DNA of 64,000 bases from Streptomyces griseus subsp. griseus (GTDB lineage Bacteria > Actinomycetota > Actinomycetes > Streptomycetales > Streptomycetaceae): the NCBI RefSeq assembly GCF_003610995.1, contig NZ_CP032543.1, positions 7,174,195 through 7,238,194 of the forward strand, in the 5' to 3' direction. Under the pieces are notes generated by a model. The model saw nothing but the letters and a program-made list of their open reading frames with translations, was not told the DNA's origin and did not search any database. The position numbers and the translations under genes were made by a program. The first letter of the stretch is position 1, and the number at the start of each line of letters is the position of its first letter. Positions 43,013 through 50,864 of this stretch are shown here, piece by piece.

Positions 43013-43150
43013 GTGGCCCTCCCCGTGCTCCACCGCCGACTGCACCTGGACCAAGGGCTGTTCATCGGCAGCTCGGCCCTCCACCTCACGCTGCGCCGTA
43101 CGGGTGAGCGGGGCGCACCACCGGGAATACCCGGACCGGGTGACGGTTGA
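43013..43150 (+). CDS. possible 45-codon leaderless small gene
   Basis: A GTG-started frame (VALPVLHRRLHLDQGLFIGS at the start) with strong G/C at third positions ends just before the oxidoreductase gene. TACCGT ends six bases upstream of the GTG, the same leaderless spacing seen at other genes here. I recognise no family; it might instead be the tail of a lost gene. Confidence 0.3.
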   Translation: MALPVLHRRLHLDQGLFIGSSALHLTLRRTGERGAPPGIPGPGDG

Positions 43151-43157
43151 TCACACC

Positions 43158-44048
43158 ATGACTTCCTTGACGCACGAGGCATTCGGACGGGTCGGCATCT
43201 GGAGCGGTGCCCTGCACGGGTCGCGGACGGACGACGCGGGGAGGAAGGCGATCGCGGAGGCGGTCGCCGAACTCGAAGAGCTGGGGTACGGCACCCTCTG
43301 GATCGGCGGCAGCCCCTCACCGGACGACGCCGCCGCCATCGTCGCCGCCACGCGTACGGTGACGGTGGCCACCGGCATCCTGAACATCTGGAGCCACACC
43401 GCGGAGGAGGTCGCCGCCCGGATCGCCACCGTCGAGGAGGCCGCACGCGGGCGCTTCGTCCTCGGCCTCGGCGTCAGCCACGGCCCGATGGTGCCGCAGT
43501 ACGCGAAGCCGTACAGCGCGATGGTCACCTACCTCGACGCCCTCGACGCGGCGCACCCCTCCGTGGAGCCCGGCGAGCGGGTCCTGGCCGCGCTCGGCCC
43601 GAAGATGCTGAAGCTCGCGGCCGACCGGGCGCTGGGCGCACACCCGTATCTCGTCACCACCGAGCACACGGCGGAGGCCCGCGAGGCGCTCGGCCCCGAC
43701 GCCCTGCTGGCCCCCGAGCTGACGGCCGTCCTCGACACCGATCCCGACCGGGCCCGCACCACCGCACGGAACATGCTGGAGATGTACCTCCAGCTCCCCA
43801 ACTACACCGCCAACCTGTTGCGGCTGGGGTTCGCGGAGAGCGACTTCGAGGACGGCGGCAGCGTCCGCCTCCTCGACGCCCTCTTCGCACTGGGCGACGC
43901 CGAGCAGGTGAAGGCCCGGACCGGGCAGTACCTCGACGCGGGCGCCGACCATGTGGCACTCCAGGTGCTCACCGCCGAGGAGGGCGGCGCCGGGCTGCCC
44001 CGGGCCCAGTGGCGGGAACTCGCGGAAGCGTTCGGTGACGAGCTGTAG
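43158..44048 (+). CDS. LLM-class F420-dependent oxidoreductase
   Basis: 296 residues with the luciferase-like TIM barrel: GYGTLWIGGSPSPDDAAAI, VATGILNIWSHTAEEVAARIATVEEAARGRFVLGLGVSHG and ADHVALQVLTAEEGG. Actinobacterial members of this subgroup use coenzyme F420 rather than FMN and reduce or oxidise varied substrates. Soluble. No strong ribosome binding site is seen before the ATG; the position is set by the conserved N-terminus (VGIWSGAL). Substrate unknown. It precedes a LacI regulator gene whose operators start 12 bases after its stop. Confidence 0.83.
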   Translation: MTSLTHEAFGRVGIWSGALHGSRTDDAGRKAIAEAVAELEELGYGTLWIGGSPSPDDAAAIVAATRTVTVATGILNIWSHTAEEVAARIATVEEAARGRFVLGLGVSHGPMVPQYAKPYSAMVTYLDALDAAHPSVEPGERVLAALGPKMLKLAADRALGAHPYLVTTEHTAEAREALGPDALLAPELTAVLDTDPDRARTTARNMLEMYLQLPNYTANLLRLGFAESDFEDGGSVRLLDALFALGDAEQVKARTGQYLDAGADHVALQVLTAEEGGAGLPRAQWRELAEAFGDEL

Positions 44049-44059
44049 AGACCGCCGAA

Positions 44060-44081
44060 TATTAGTCGTTTATTAGTCGTT
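44060..44081 (+). promoter_or_regulatory. direct repeat TATTAGTCGT x2, operator-like
   Basis: Two tandem copies (44060 and 44071) of a sequence that shares ATTAGT with the downstream palindromes of the LacI gene. Confidence 0.5.
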
Positions 44082-44124
44082 CGACCCCTCTTGACCCCTC
44101 CCGTCGACCGGCGGCAAAGTGCTG

Positions 44125-44140
44125 GCTAATCCGCATTAGC
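44125..44140 (+). promoter_or_regulatory. LacI-type operator
   Basis: GCTAATCCGCATTAGC, arms GCTAAT/ATTAGC, 57 bases upstream of the LacI-family start. Confidence 0.65.
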
Positions 44141-44166
44141 GCCGCTGGAACTTCCCGCAGCCGGTG

Positions 44167-44182
44167 ACTAATGCGCATTAGT
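44167..44182 (+). promoter_or_regulatory. LacI-type operator, perfect palindrome
   Basis: ACTAATGCGCATTAGT is a perfect 16-bp palindrome ending 14 bases before the LacI-family start; binding there would block the regulator's own expression. Confidence 0.8.
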
Positions 44183-44196
44183 CGAGGGAGTCCGGC

Positions 44197-45282
44197 ATGG
44201 CGGAAAAGGGACCCACCCGGCAGCGGCGCGGTCGGCCGCGCCAGGCCGAGGTGGCCCGGCTCGCGGGGGTGTCGCAGACGACGGTGTCGCTGGTGCTCGG
44301 CGGCAACAAGCAGGGCATCGCGCTGCACGAGGACACCCGGGCCCGGGTGCTCGCCGCCGCCCGCGACCTCGGTTACGTCCCCGACCCGGCCGCCCGCCGC
44401 CTCGCCGCTGCCCGGAACAACCTCCTGGGCGTCTTCAGCTTCACCGCCACCTTCCCGACCGCCGTGGAGCACTCGTACTACCCGATCCTCGTCGGGGTGG
44501 AGCAGGAGGCCGCAGCCCAGGGCTACGACCTGGTCCTCTTCACCGGCTCCAGCCCGGGCGGTGCTCAGGCCGGCGACCCCGGCGCGCTGAACCGGGTACG
44601 GCTCGCGGACGGCTGCCTCTTCCTCGGCCGCCATGTCCCGGACGACCAGCTGCGCCAGCTCGTCGCGGACGGCTACCCGGCCGTGCACATCGGCCGCCGC
44701 GACGAGCTGGAAGGGCTCGCCTGGGTCGGCGCCGACTATGTCGCCGCCAGCGCCGAGGTCGTCCGCCACCTCGCGGGCCTCGGCCACCGGCGCATCGTCC
44801 TGGTCCGCGAGGACGACGACGCCCCCGCCTCCACCGACCGCGAGCACGGCTTCCGCACCGCACTCGCCGCGTGCGCCGGCCCGGGCGCCGAGGCCGGCCC
44901 CGCGGCCGTCGTACGCACCGCGCACCCCGCGCACGACATCACCCCGGCGTGGGTGCGCGACCGACTGGCCGAGGGCGTCACCGCGTTCGTCGCCGAGGAG
45001 ACCGACACCGGCGCCGCCTGGCGGGCCCTGCACGAGGCCGTCGCCGCCGCCGGACTCACCGCGCCCGGCGACCTGTCGCTGGCGCTGCTCGGCTCGCCGC
45101 CCGCCGACCTGGCCACCGCTCGCCCGCCGACCGGCTTCGACATCCCCCGGGCCGACCTGGGCGCCGCCGCCGTCCGCATGCTGACCGCCCAGCTCTCCGG
45201 CCAGGAGCACACCGAACCTCTCGTGGCCTGCGGCTTCCGCGCCGGAAGTACAGCGGGCCCGCCGCCGGGCCGGACCGGCTGA
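44197..45282 (+). CDS. LacI-family transcriptional regulator
   Basis: 361 residues. HTH at ~20-40 (QAEVARLAGVSQTTVSLVLGG), hinge helix LGYVPDPAARRLAAARNNLLG, then a periplasmic-binding-protein-like sensor domain (HSYYPILVGVEQEAAAQGYDLVLF, HRRIVLVREDDD). The family represses sugar or catabolic genes until an inducer binds. Two palindromes and a direct repeat in its own leader indicate autoregulation. The gene after it begins as a FAD enzyme but is truncated after 18 codons, so the natural target operon appears lost. Confidence 0.88.
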   Translation: MAEKGPTRQRRGRPRQAEVARLAGVSQTTVSLVLGGNKQGIALHEDTRARVLAAARDLGYVPDPAARRLAAARNNLLGVFSFTATFPTAVEHSYYPILVGVEQEAAAQGYDLVLFTGSSPGGAQAGDPGALNRVRLADGCLFLGRHVPDDQLRQLVADGYPAVHIGRRDELEGLAWVGADYVAASAEVVRHLAGLGHRRIVLVREDDDAPASTDREHGFRTALAACAGPGAEAGPAAVVRTAHPAHDITPAWVRDRLAEGVTAFVAEETDTGAAWRALHEAVAAAGLTAPGDLSLALLGSPPADLATARPPTGFDIPRADLGAAAVRMLTAQLSGQEHTEPLVACGFRAGSTAGPPPGRTG

Positions 45283-45361
45283 GCCCCACCGGCCCCGCGC
45301 CCCACCCCCGTACACCACCGCACGTACAACCCGTACACCCACCGCAAGGAGTCAGCGCCCT

Positions 45362-45442
45362 ATGCCCACCCCCATCGGTACCCCCACCGAGACCGACGTC
45401 CTCATCGTGGGCGGCTTCGACGAGTCAATTCATACCTTTTGA
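45362..45442 (+). pseudogene. N-terminal stub of a FAD-dependent oxidoreductase
   Basis: With AAGGAG upstream, an ATG opens MPTPIGTPTETDVLIVGG, the first strand and start of the dinucleotide-binding loop of an FAD enzyme (GMC-type is likely). At ~45420 the sequence switches to AT-rich, unrelated DNA (TTCATACCTTTTGATCC) and a stop follows. The remaining gene is gone, so a deletion or rearrangement joined this point to DNA upstream of the lipoprotein gene. Confidence 0.6.
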
Positions 45443-45558
45443 TCCTAGTATGGGCGAGTTGGTGATCATCGGCTGTGGGAGGTGCGCGCGACGTCCACGC
45501 TCGCGGCCTCCTCCTTCTCGCTCGCCCTCTCCTCATCCCCCGATTGGACGGACCGTCC

Positions 45559-46143
45559 GTGAAAGCGAACCCCTCCCCGCGCAGGGCCCGGGTCCTGGTC
45601 CCCGCCGTGGCCGCCGCCCTGCTGGCCGCCACCACGGCGGCCTGCGGCTCCGACACCACGAGCGAGGGCACCTCCCGTTCCGTGCGGACGCTGACGCCGG
45701 AGCACTCCGAGCACGCGGAGTCGCCGTCCGCGCCCTCCGAGCCGACGGGGTCGCCGTCCCAGGAGCGGAGCCCGCGCACCCAGCAGAGTTTCGCCGCCTC
45801 CGTCTCCGCCGAGACCGAACGCGTCCGGCAGGAGGCCGCCAAGCGGCTCGAAGGCGTCGAGGGCCGGGGCAACGCGGTCGCCGACGTCTCGGTGAGCGGG
45901 CTGCCCGTCGCCGCGTCGGAAGAGGTCCGCAGCGCCCGCGTCCGGATCACCAACCCCACGGACGCACCCGCCTTCTACGCGGTGAAGGTGGAGTTCGTGG
46001 ACGCGCAGGACAAGGTCCTCGACACGGTGGTCGTCGGGGAGGAGGACGCCCCGCCGGGCCGTACGGTCGACGTCCAGGCCAACAGCCGCAAGGCCGCCGG
46101 GGTGAAGACCTTCCCGCGGGTCGCCCAGGCCGAGCGCGGCTGA
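45559..46143 (+). CDS. lipoprotein with FxLYD-like domain
   Basis: 194 residues. Arg-rich start, hydrophobic VLVPAVAAALLAATTAAC with a lipobox-type Cys at ~29 (ATTAAC-GSD), a Ser/Pro/Glu-rich linker, a helical segment, and a beta-sandwich C-terminus (VRSARVRITNPTDAPAFYAVKVEFVDAQDKVLDT) like the FxLYD family. It should be anchored at the outer face of the membrane. Starts at GTG. It is 12 bases before the glutaminase gene and probably cotranscribed, but a functional link is not obvious. Confidence 0.7.
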   Translation: MKANPSPRRARVLVPAVAAALLAATTAACGSDTTSEGTSRSVRTLTPEHSEHAESPSAPSEPTGSPSQERSPRTQQSFAASVSAETERVRQEAAKRLEGVEGRGNAVADVSVSGLPVAASEEVRSARVRITNPTDAPAFYAVKVEFVDAQDKVLDTVVVGEEDAPPGRTVDVQANSRKAAGVKTFPRVAQAERG

Positions 46144-46155
46144 GGGGCGGCGCGG

Positions 46156-47508
46156 ATGAGTGCCGCCGACGCGGTGACCGACTCGCTCAACAGGATGCGC
46201 GCCGAATTCGCCGACCTGCCCGGCGGCCGGCCCGCCGACTACATCCCGCAGCTGGGCCTCGCCGACCCGGACGCCTTCGGACTGGCCCTGGTCAGCATGG
46301 ACGGCCACCGTTACAGCGCGGGCGAGGCCGAGGTCCCCTTCACCCTCCAGTCCGTCTCCAAACCGTTCATCTACGCCCTCGCGCTCTCCGTCCTCGGTCT
46401 GGACGAGGTGAGCCGGTGGGTGGGGGCCGAGCCGAGCGGCGACGCGTTCAACGCCATCAGTCTGGAGCCCGGCACCGGCCGGCCCGCCAACGCGATGGTC
46501 AACGCCGGGGCCATCGTCACCACCGCCCTGATCCCCGACACCCCCGGCGAACCCGCCTTCGAACGCATCCTGCACTGCCTCGGCCGGTTCGCCGGGCGCG
46601 AACTGGACGTGGACGAGGAGGTGTTCACCTCGGAGTCCATGACCGGTGACCGCAACCGGGCGCTGGCGTACCTGATCCGCGCCACCGGCACCATGCCCGT
46701 CGACCCGGTCCTCGCGGTGGACCGCTACTTCCGGCAGTGCGCGGTACGTGTCACCGCCCTCGACCTCGCGACGATGGCCGCGACGCTCGCGTACGGCGGG
46801 GTCAACCCGGTCACCCGCGACCAGGTCGTCTCCGCGGAGGTCGCCGCCCGGGTGCTCGCCGTCATGGCCACCTGCGGCATGTACGACGGCTCGGGGGAGT
46901 GGCTCCTGCGGATCGGGCTGCCCGCCAAGAGCGGGGTCTCCGGCGGCCTCATCGCGGTCGGCCCCGCCCGCTTCGGGCTCGCCACCTACAGCCCGCCGCT
47001 GGACACCACCGGCAACTCGGTACGCGGCCAGGCGGCGCTCAGGGCGCTCTCGGAGCGGTACGGGCTCCACCTGATGCTCAACCCCGCGCTGCCCGGCTCC
47101 ACGGTCAGCCTCGTCACCACCGCGGACGACCTGCCTTCCGCGCCCTCGGCCGAGCACGAGAGGGTCCTGCACGAGAAGGTCGGAGTGGTCGCCGCACAGG
47201 GGGCCATCGACTTCACGGCGGCCGAACGCGTGCTGTACGCGCTGGACGAGTCCGGGGTCGACGGGAAGGGTTCGGTCGTGCTGGACCTGCACGACGTGAC
47301 CGCCGTGGACTCGGTGGCCCTGGGGATGCTGCACATCGGTCTCGGCCGGCTCTCCGCCGACGGCCGGCGCGCGGCGGTCGTCGACCCGCGTGATCTGCTG
47401 GGCCCCCCGGACGTCGTCCGGGAGGGCATCGGCCAGGACCTGCCGCGCTATGCGACCCGTGAGGCGGCGGTGGAAGGCAGCGCGAAGGCCCTGGCCGGCG
47501 AGGAGTGA
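46156..47508 (+). CDS. glsA: glutaminase A fused to a STAS domain
   Basis: 450 residues. Residues 1-~310 are a serine-beta-lactamase-like glutaminase: nucleophile and base in SVSK (Ser66, Lys69), NAMVNAGAIV, and the SGVSGGLIAVGPARFG region. Residues ~340-430 add a STAS domain (VVLDLHDVTAVDSVALGMLHIGLGRL). It converts glutamine to glutamate and ammonia; the STAS part, otherwise found in anti-anti-sigma factors and sulfate carriers, may regulate or oligomerise it. Starts 12 bases after the lipoprotein stop. Convergent with the endonuclease gene. Confidence 0.92.
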   Translation: MSAADAVTDSLNRMRAEFADLPGGRPADYIPQLGLADPDAFGLALVSMDGHRYSAGEAEVPFTLQSVSKPFIYALALSVLGLDEVSRWVGAEPSGDAFNAISLEPGTGRPANAMVNAGAIVTTALIPDTPGEPAFERILHCLGRFAGRELDVDEEVFTSESMTGDRNRALAYLIRATGTMPVDPVLAVDRYFRQCAVRVTALDLATMAATLAYGGVNPVTRDQVVSAEVAARVLAVMATCGMYDGSGEWLLRIGLPAKSGVSGGLIAVGPARFGLATYSPPLDTTGNSVRGQAALRALSERYGLHLMLNPALPGSTVSLVTTADDLPSAPSAEHERVLHEKVGVVAAQGAIDFTAAERVLYALDESGVDGKGSVVLDLHDVTAVDSVALGMLHIGLGRLSADGRRAAVVDPRDLLGPPDVVREGIGQDLPRYATREAAVEGSAKALAGEE

Positions 47509-47521
47509 TCCGGGGCCGGGG

Positions 47522-48343
47522 CTACCAGATGGCCCCGACCCACTCGGGGTGGTCGATGAACGGGTTCCGGTTGTGCTGGAACTGCTCGAATATGACGTCG
47601 TTACGCCGCTTCTCGAAGGCGTCCGGCGGGTCCTCCTGGCTCCACTGCTTCAGCACGGACAGCTTGCCCATCTTCGGGGCGGAGCCGTTGCCGACCTGGT
47701 CGTTGGGTTCGAGGTCGGCGAAGGAGTCGTTGCCCTCGTAGCGCACGGCCATGTAGAGGATCATGCGCGCGACGTCGCCCTTGACCGCGTCACGCGGTTC
47801 GAACGAGTCGCCGTCGGTGAAGTTGCCGGGGGCCTCTCCCAGTTCGCTGCCGCCGTTGTCGAAGTCCTTGTTGCCCCGGGCGGAGTTGACCGAGACGTCC
47901 TCGGGCCGCAGATGGTGGATGTCGGTGCCCGGGCCGGTGGCCGTACCGAAGTCGCCGTGCGACTTGGCCCAGACGTGCTCACGGTTCCACTGGTCGGCGT
48001 TGCCGCCGTTGTCGTTCTTGGACTGGGAGCGGCCGGTGTAGAGGAGGATCACGTTGGAGGAGTTGGCGGGGTCCTCGTCGGTGGCCTTGAGCGCGTCCCA
48101 CACCTGGCTGTAGGAGAGCTTGGTCTGGTCGCTGATGATCGTGTGCAGGGCGGCCTTGAGCTCGGTGCCGGTCTTGCCGAGGGCGTCCTGGTAGTACGTG
48201 TCGTCGAGTGCTGCGGCGAGGGTGGCGGGGCGGTCGGGCGGGGTGTCGGCGGCGGGCGCGGCTGCCGCGGTGCCCGCGAGGAGGGCGACGGCGGCCGCGG
48301 TGGCCAGCAGTGGACGCGCGTAGAGCGGAGAGCGACGGGACAT
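47522..48343 (-). CDS. secreted endonuclease I-family nuclease (His-Me finger)
   Basis: 273 residues: signal peptide ~1-38 (YARPLLATAAAVALLAGTAAAAPA), then an endonuclease I/NucM-like domain with REHVWAKSHGDFG (catalytic His), DIHHLRPEDVSVNSARGN and metal-binding Asn/Asp residues. These enzymes cut DNA (and RNA) outside the cell for nutrient gain. GAGAGGA precedes the ATG. It is followed, tail to tail, by the glutaminase gene only 13 bases away. Confidence 0.88.
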   Translation of the reverse strand: MSRRSPLYARPLLATAAAVALLAGTAAAAPAADTPPDRPATLAAALDDTYYQDALGKTGTELKAALHTIISDQTKLSYSQVWDALKATDEDPANSSNVILLYTGRSQSKNDNGGNADQWNREHVWAKSHGDFGTATGPGTDIHHLRPEDVSVNSARGNKDFDNGGSELGEAPGNFTDGDSFEPRDAVKGDVARMILYMAVRYEGNDSFADLEPNDQVGNGSAPKMGKLSVLKQWSQEDPPDAFEKRRNDVIFEQFQHNRNPFIDHPEWVGAIW

Positions 48344-48508
48344 GTGGGGTGTCCTCTCGGAACGCGGCCACCACGACGCCGGCCCCGGGTCGGGGCGCTC
48401 GTCGGGGTGGCCGTGCGATGTCTGGTACGCGGGAGCCTTCCACACGCACCGTGGCCCGCGTGTGAACGCTGTGTACCTATCATGTGCAGGTCAAGATTGG
48501 GCCTGGTC

Positions 48509-48541
48509 GGGCCCCTGGAACGTCCCTGTCCCAGGGGGCCC
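48509..48541 (-). terminator. imperfect hairpin after the muramidase gene
   Basis: GGGCCCCTGG pairs with CCAGGGG(G)CCC with one bulge, ten bases beyond the muramidase stop. Confidence 0.45.
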
Positions 48542-48550
48542 GGAAGGCCG

Positions 48551-49105
48551 TTATCCGGCGGAGGCCCAGTCGCGCAGGGCCCGCACCGAGTCGAAGTCGG
48601 CGACGTTCTTGTCGAGGGGGTCGTCGGTGTACTGATGGATGCGCCAGGACGCCTCGATGCGCGGCTTGCCGGCGGAGACGTAATCCGCGATCCACAGCCC
48701 GTCGCCCGCGTAGTCGCTGGTGTCATGGGTGCGCCAGAAGGCCCGGTTGCAGTACAGGAGGACCCGGTGGCCGGGCCGCTCCCGCTTCACCTCACGGATG
48801 AAGCGGTCCTTCTCCGCGCTGCTCGCGCGCGTCCCGCCGCCGGTCTGCTCCCAGTCGACGGCGAGCAGATCGCCCTCCTTCTCCGGGGTCTTGTTCAGGA
48901 AGTACGCCACCTGGTCCTTGATCTCCCCCGGCCAGAGGAAGTGGTAGAAGCCGACGACGCACTCGGCGTCCCGGGCCCGCTTCACCTGGGCGTCCAGACG
49001 TGGATTGACATAGCTGCGGCCCTCGGTGGACTTGATGAAGACGAAATCGAGGCCCTCCGTGTCGTAGGAGGGCTGATAGGCGCTGACGTCGACGCCGTGG
49101 AGCAT
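48551..49105 (-). CDS. GH25-family muramidase-like protein
   Basis: 184 residues. HGVDVSAYQ (Asp6) at the start, FVFIKSTEGRSYVNPR, and LAVDWEQ (Asp84, Glu86) are the conserved strands of GH25 lysozymes, ending in WRIHQYTDD. It would cut the glycan strand of peptidoglycan. There is no signal peptide, so export is unclear, or it could act inside as a phage-type or non-classical enzyme. The ATG is placed where the family fold begins, with GAGGCGG upstream. Confidence 0.82.
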   Translation of the reverse strand: MLHGVDVSAYQPSYDTEGLDFVFIKSTEGRSYVNPRLDAQVKRARDAECVVGFYHFLWPGEIKDQVAYFLNKTPEKEGDLLAVDWEQTGGGTRASSAEKDRFIREVKRERPGHRVLLYCNRAFWRTHDTSDYAGDGLWIADYVSAGKPRIEASWRIHQYTDDPLDKNVADFDSVRALRDWASAG

Positions 49106-49271
49106 TGGGCACCGCCTCAAGAGGTGAGAACCGACATTCCGCTTCTGCCCACTCCTCGTGCGGCCCAATGACCGGTTCACTCTCCCGGGTGGCCCACCGG
49201 TTTCCGGCCTCCTCGGATGCGCCCCGGCCCGCGTGGCGCGAGAATTGCCGCAAGGACGAGGAGGAGGCGGC

Positions 49272-49484
49272 ATGAGCGAAGACCCCGAATCCGTATCCGC
49301 GGCTGTGCCCGAGGCGTCGGGTGTCACCCCCGACCGGCTTCTGCACACGGGTGCGAGCGACACACCGAGCGCGGAGGACGTGGTGCTGGCCTCCGGGCGT
49401 GACCTGACCCCGGAGAACCTGGAATGGGCGCGGCGCAAGCTGGCTGACGAGGGGCGCTCCGCCCTCGACCGACAGCTGCCCTGA
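49272..49484 (+). CDS. small hypothetical protein
   Basis: 70 residues, acidic, ending in LTPENLEWARRKLADEGRSA, a helix found in many short Streptomyces proteins of unknown role. GAGGAGG, six bases before the ATG, supports translation. No hydrophobic segment or motif. Stands alone between the muramidase (divergent) and RlmG genes. Confidence 0.6.
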   Translation: MSEDPESVSAAVPEASGVTPDRLLHTGASDTPSAEDVVLASGRDLTPENLEWARRKLADEGRSALDRQLP

Positions 49485-49609
49485 CGGAGCCCCGGCCCGA
49501 CCGTGGACCGGGCGGGAGCGGTCCGGCGGTGCGGCAGGCAGGGCGATACGACCGAGGGGCCGGGGAGCGTGTGGGGCGCCCCCGGTTCCTCGGTTAGCCT
49601 GAGTGACAT

Positions 49610-50764
49610 ATGAACCGTTTGACGACCTCACAGGGCACTTTCGAGCTCGCCCGCTTCCCCGAGCACCCCAGCGACCCCTTCCGGGCCTGGGACGCCGCCG
49701 ACGAATACCTGCTCCGCCAGCTGACGGATCCCGGGACGGGCCCCGTCGACCTCACGGGCACGGTCGCCGTCGTGGGGGACCGGTGGGGTGCCCTGGCCAC
49801 CGCGCTGGCCGCCCACCGGCCCGTCCAGATCAGCGACTCCTACCTCGCCCGGCGCGCCACCCAGGCCAACCTGGAGCGCAACGGCCTGGACCCGGAGGCC
49901 GTGACGCTGCTGTCCTCGCGCGACACCCCGCCGGACCGGATCGACGTACTGCTGGTCCGGGTGCCCAAGTCCCTGGCGTTCCTGGAGGACCAGCTCCAGC
50001 GGATCGCCCCCGCGCTCCACGCCGGCACGGTCGTCATCGGCACCGGCATGGTCAAGGAGATCCACACCTCGACCCTCAAGCTCTTCGAGCGGATCGTCGG
50101 ACCGACCCGCACCTCCCTCGCGGTCCGCAAGGCGCGGCTGATCTTCAGCACCCCGGACCTGGAGCTGCCGCGTACACCGAGCCCCTGGCCGTACCGGTAC
50201 GAGCTGCCCGGCGACGTGGGACCCGCCTCGGGCCGCACCACCGTCAACCACGCCGGGATCTTCTGCGCCGAGCGCCTGGACGTCGGCACCCGCTTCTTCC
50301 TGAAACACCTGCCCACCCGCGGCGGATCCGTCGAGGTCGCGGACCTGGGCTGCGGCAACGGCGTCCTCGGCCTCTCCGCGGCGCTCGCCAACCCCGACGC
50401 GCACATCACGTTCGTCGACGAGTCGTACGGGGCCGTCGCCTCCGCCGAAGAGACGTTCCGCCTGGGCGCGCCGGAGGGCGCGAAGGCGGACTTCCTGGTG
50501 GGCGACGGACTCTCGGACATCGCCCCGGGCACCATGGACCTGGTGCTGAACAACCCGCCGTTCCACTCCCACATGGCGACGACCGACGCCACCGCCCGCA
50601 CGATGTTCGTCAGCGCGCGCACCGCGCTGCGGCAGGGCGGCGAACTCTGGGTGGTCGGCAACCGGCACCTCTCGTACCACACCCATCTGCGCCGGATCTT
50701 CGGCAACTGCACCACGGTCGCGGGCGACGCGAAGTTCGTGGTCCTGCGCGCGGTGAAGCGCTGA
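49610..50764 (+). CDS. rlmG: 23S rRNA (guanine-N2) methyltransferase RlmG-like
   Basis: 384 residues, two tandem methyltransferase-like domains. The C-terminal one has the SAM motif VADLGCGNGVLGL (~240-252) and the NNPPFH catalytic motif (~310); the N-terminal one is degenerate, as in RsmC/RlmG enzymes that methylate N2 of guanine in rRNA (G1835 in E. coli 23S). Cytosolic. Starts at ATG without a strong ribosome binding site; TAGCCT ~10 bases upstream hints at a short leader. Confidence 0.82.
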   Translation: MNRLTTSQGTFELARFPEHPSDPFRAWDAADEYLLRQLTDPGTGPVDLTGTVAVVGDRWGALATALAAHRPVQISDSYLARRATQANLERNGLDPEAVTLLSSRDTPPDRIDVLLVRVPKSLAFLEDQLQRIAPALHAGTVVIGTGMVKEIHTSTLKLFERIVGPTRTSLAVRKARLIFSTPDLELPRTPSPWPYRYELPGDVGPASGRTTVNHAGIFCAERLDVGTRFFLKHLPTRGGSVEVADLGCGNGVLGLSAALANPDAHITFVDESYGAVASAEETFRLGAPEGAKADFLVGDGLSDIAPGTMDLVLNNPPFHSHMATTDATARTMFVSARTALRQGGELWVVGNRHLSYHTHLRRIFGNCTTVAGDAKFVVLRAVKR

Positions 50765-50798
50765 CACCGAACGGCGCGTGACGGCCCTTCCAGATTCT

Positions 50799-50812
50799 TG
50801 CAACACGTTCTA
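50799..50812 (+). promoter_or_regulatory. KstR-like operator
   Basis: TGCAACACGTTCTA matches the KstR palindrome TAGAACACGTTCTA at all but two or three positions, keeping the AAC..GTT core, 53 bases before the acyl-CoA dehydrogenase start. Confidence 0.5.
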
Positions 50813-50864
50813 CTGTGTGCGCCGCCGCACACGGGCGACGCAGCCGCGAGACTCTGGAGGGGCC

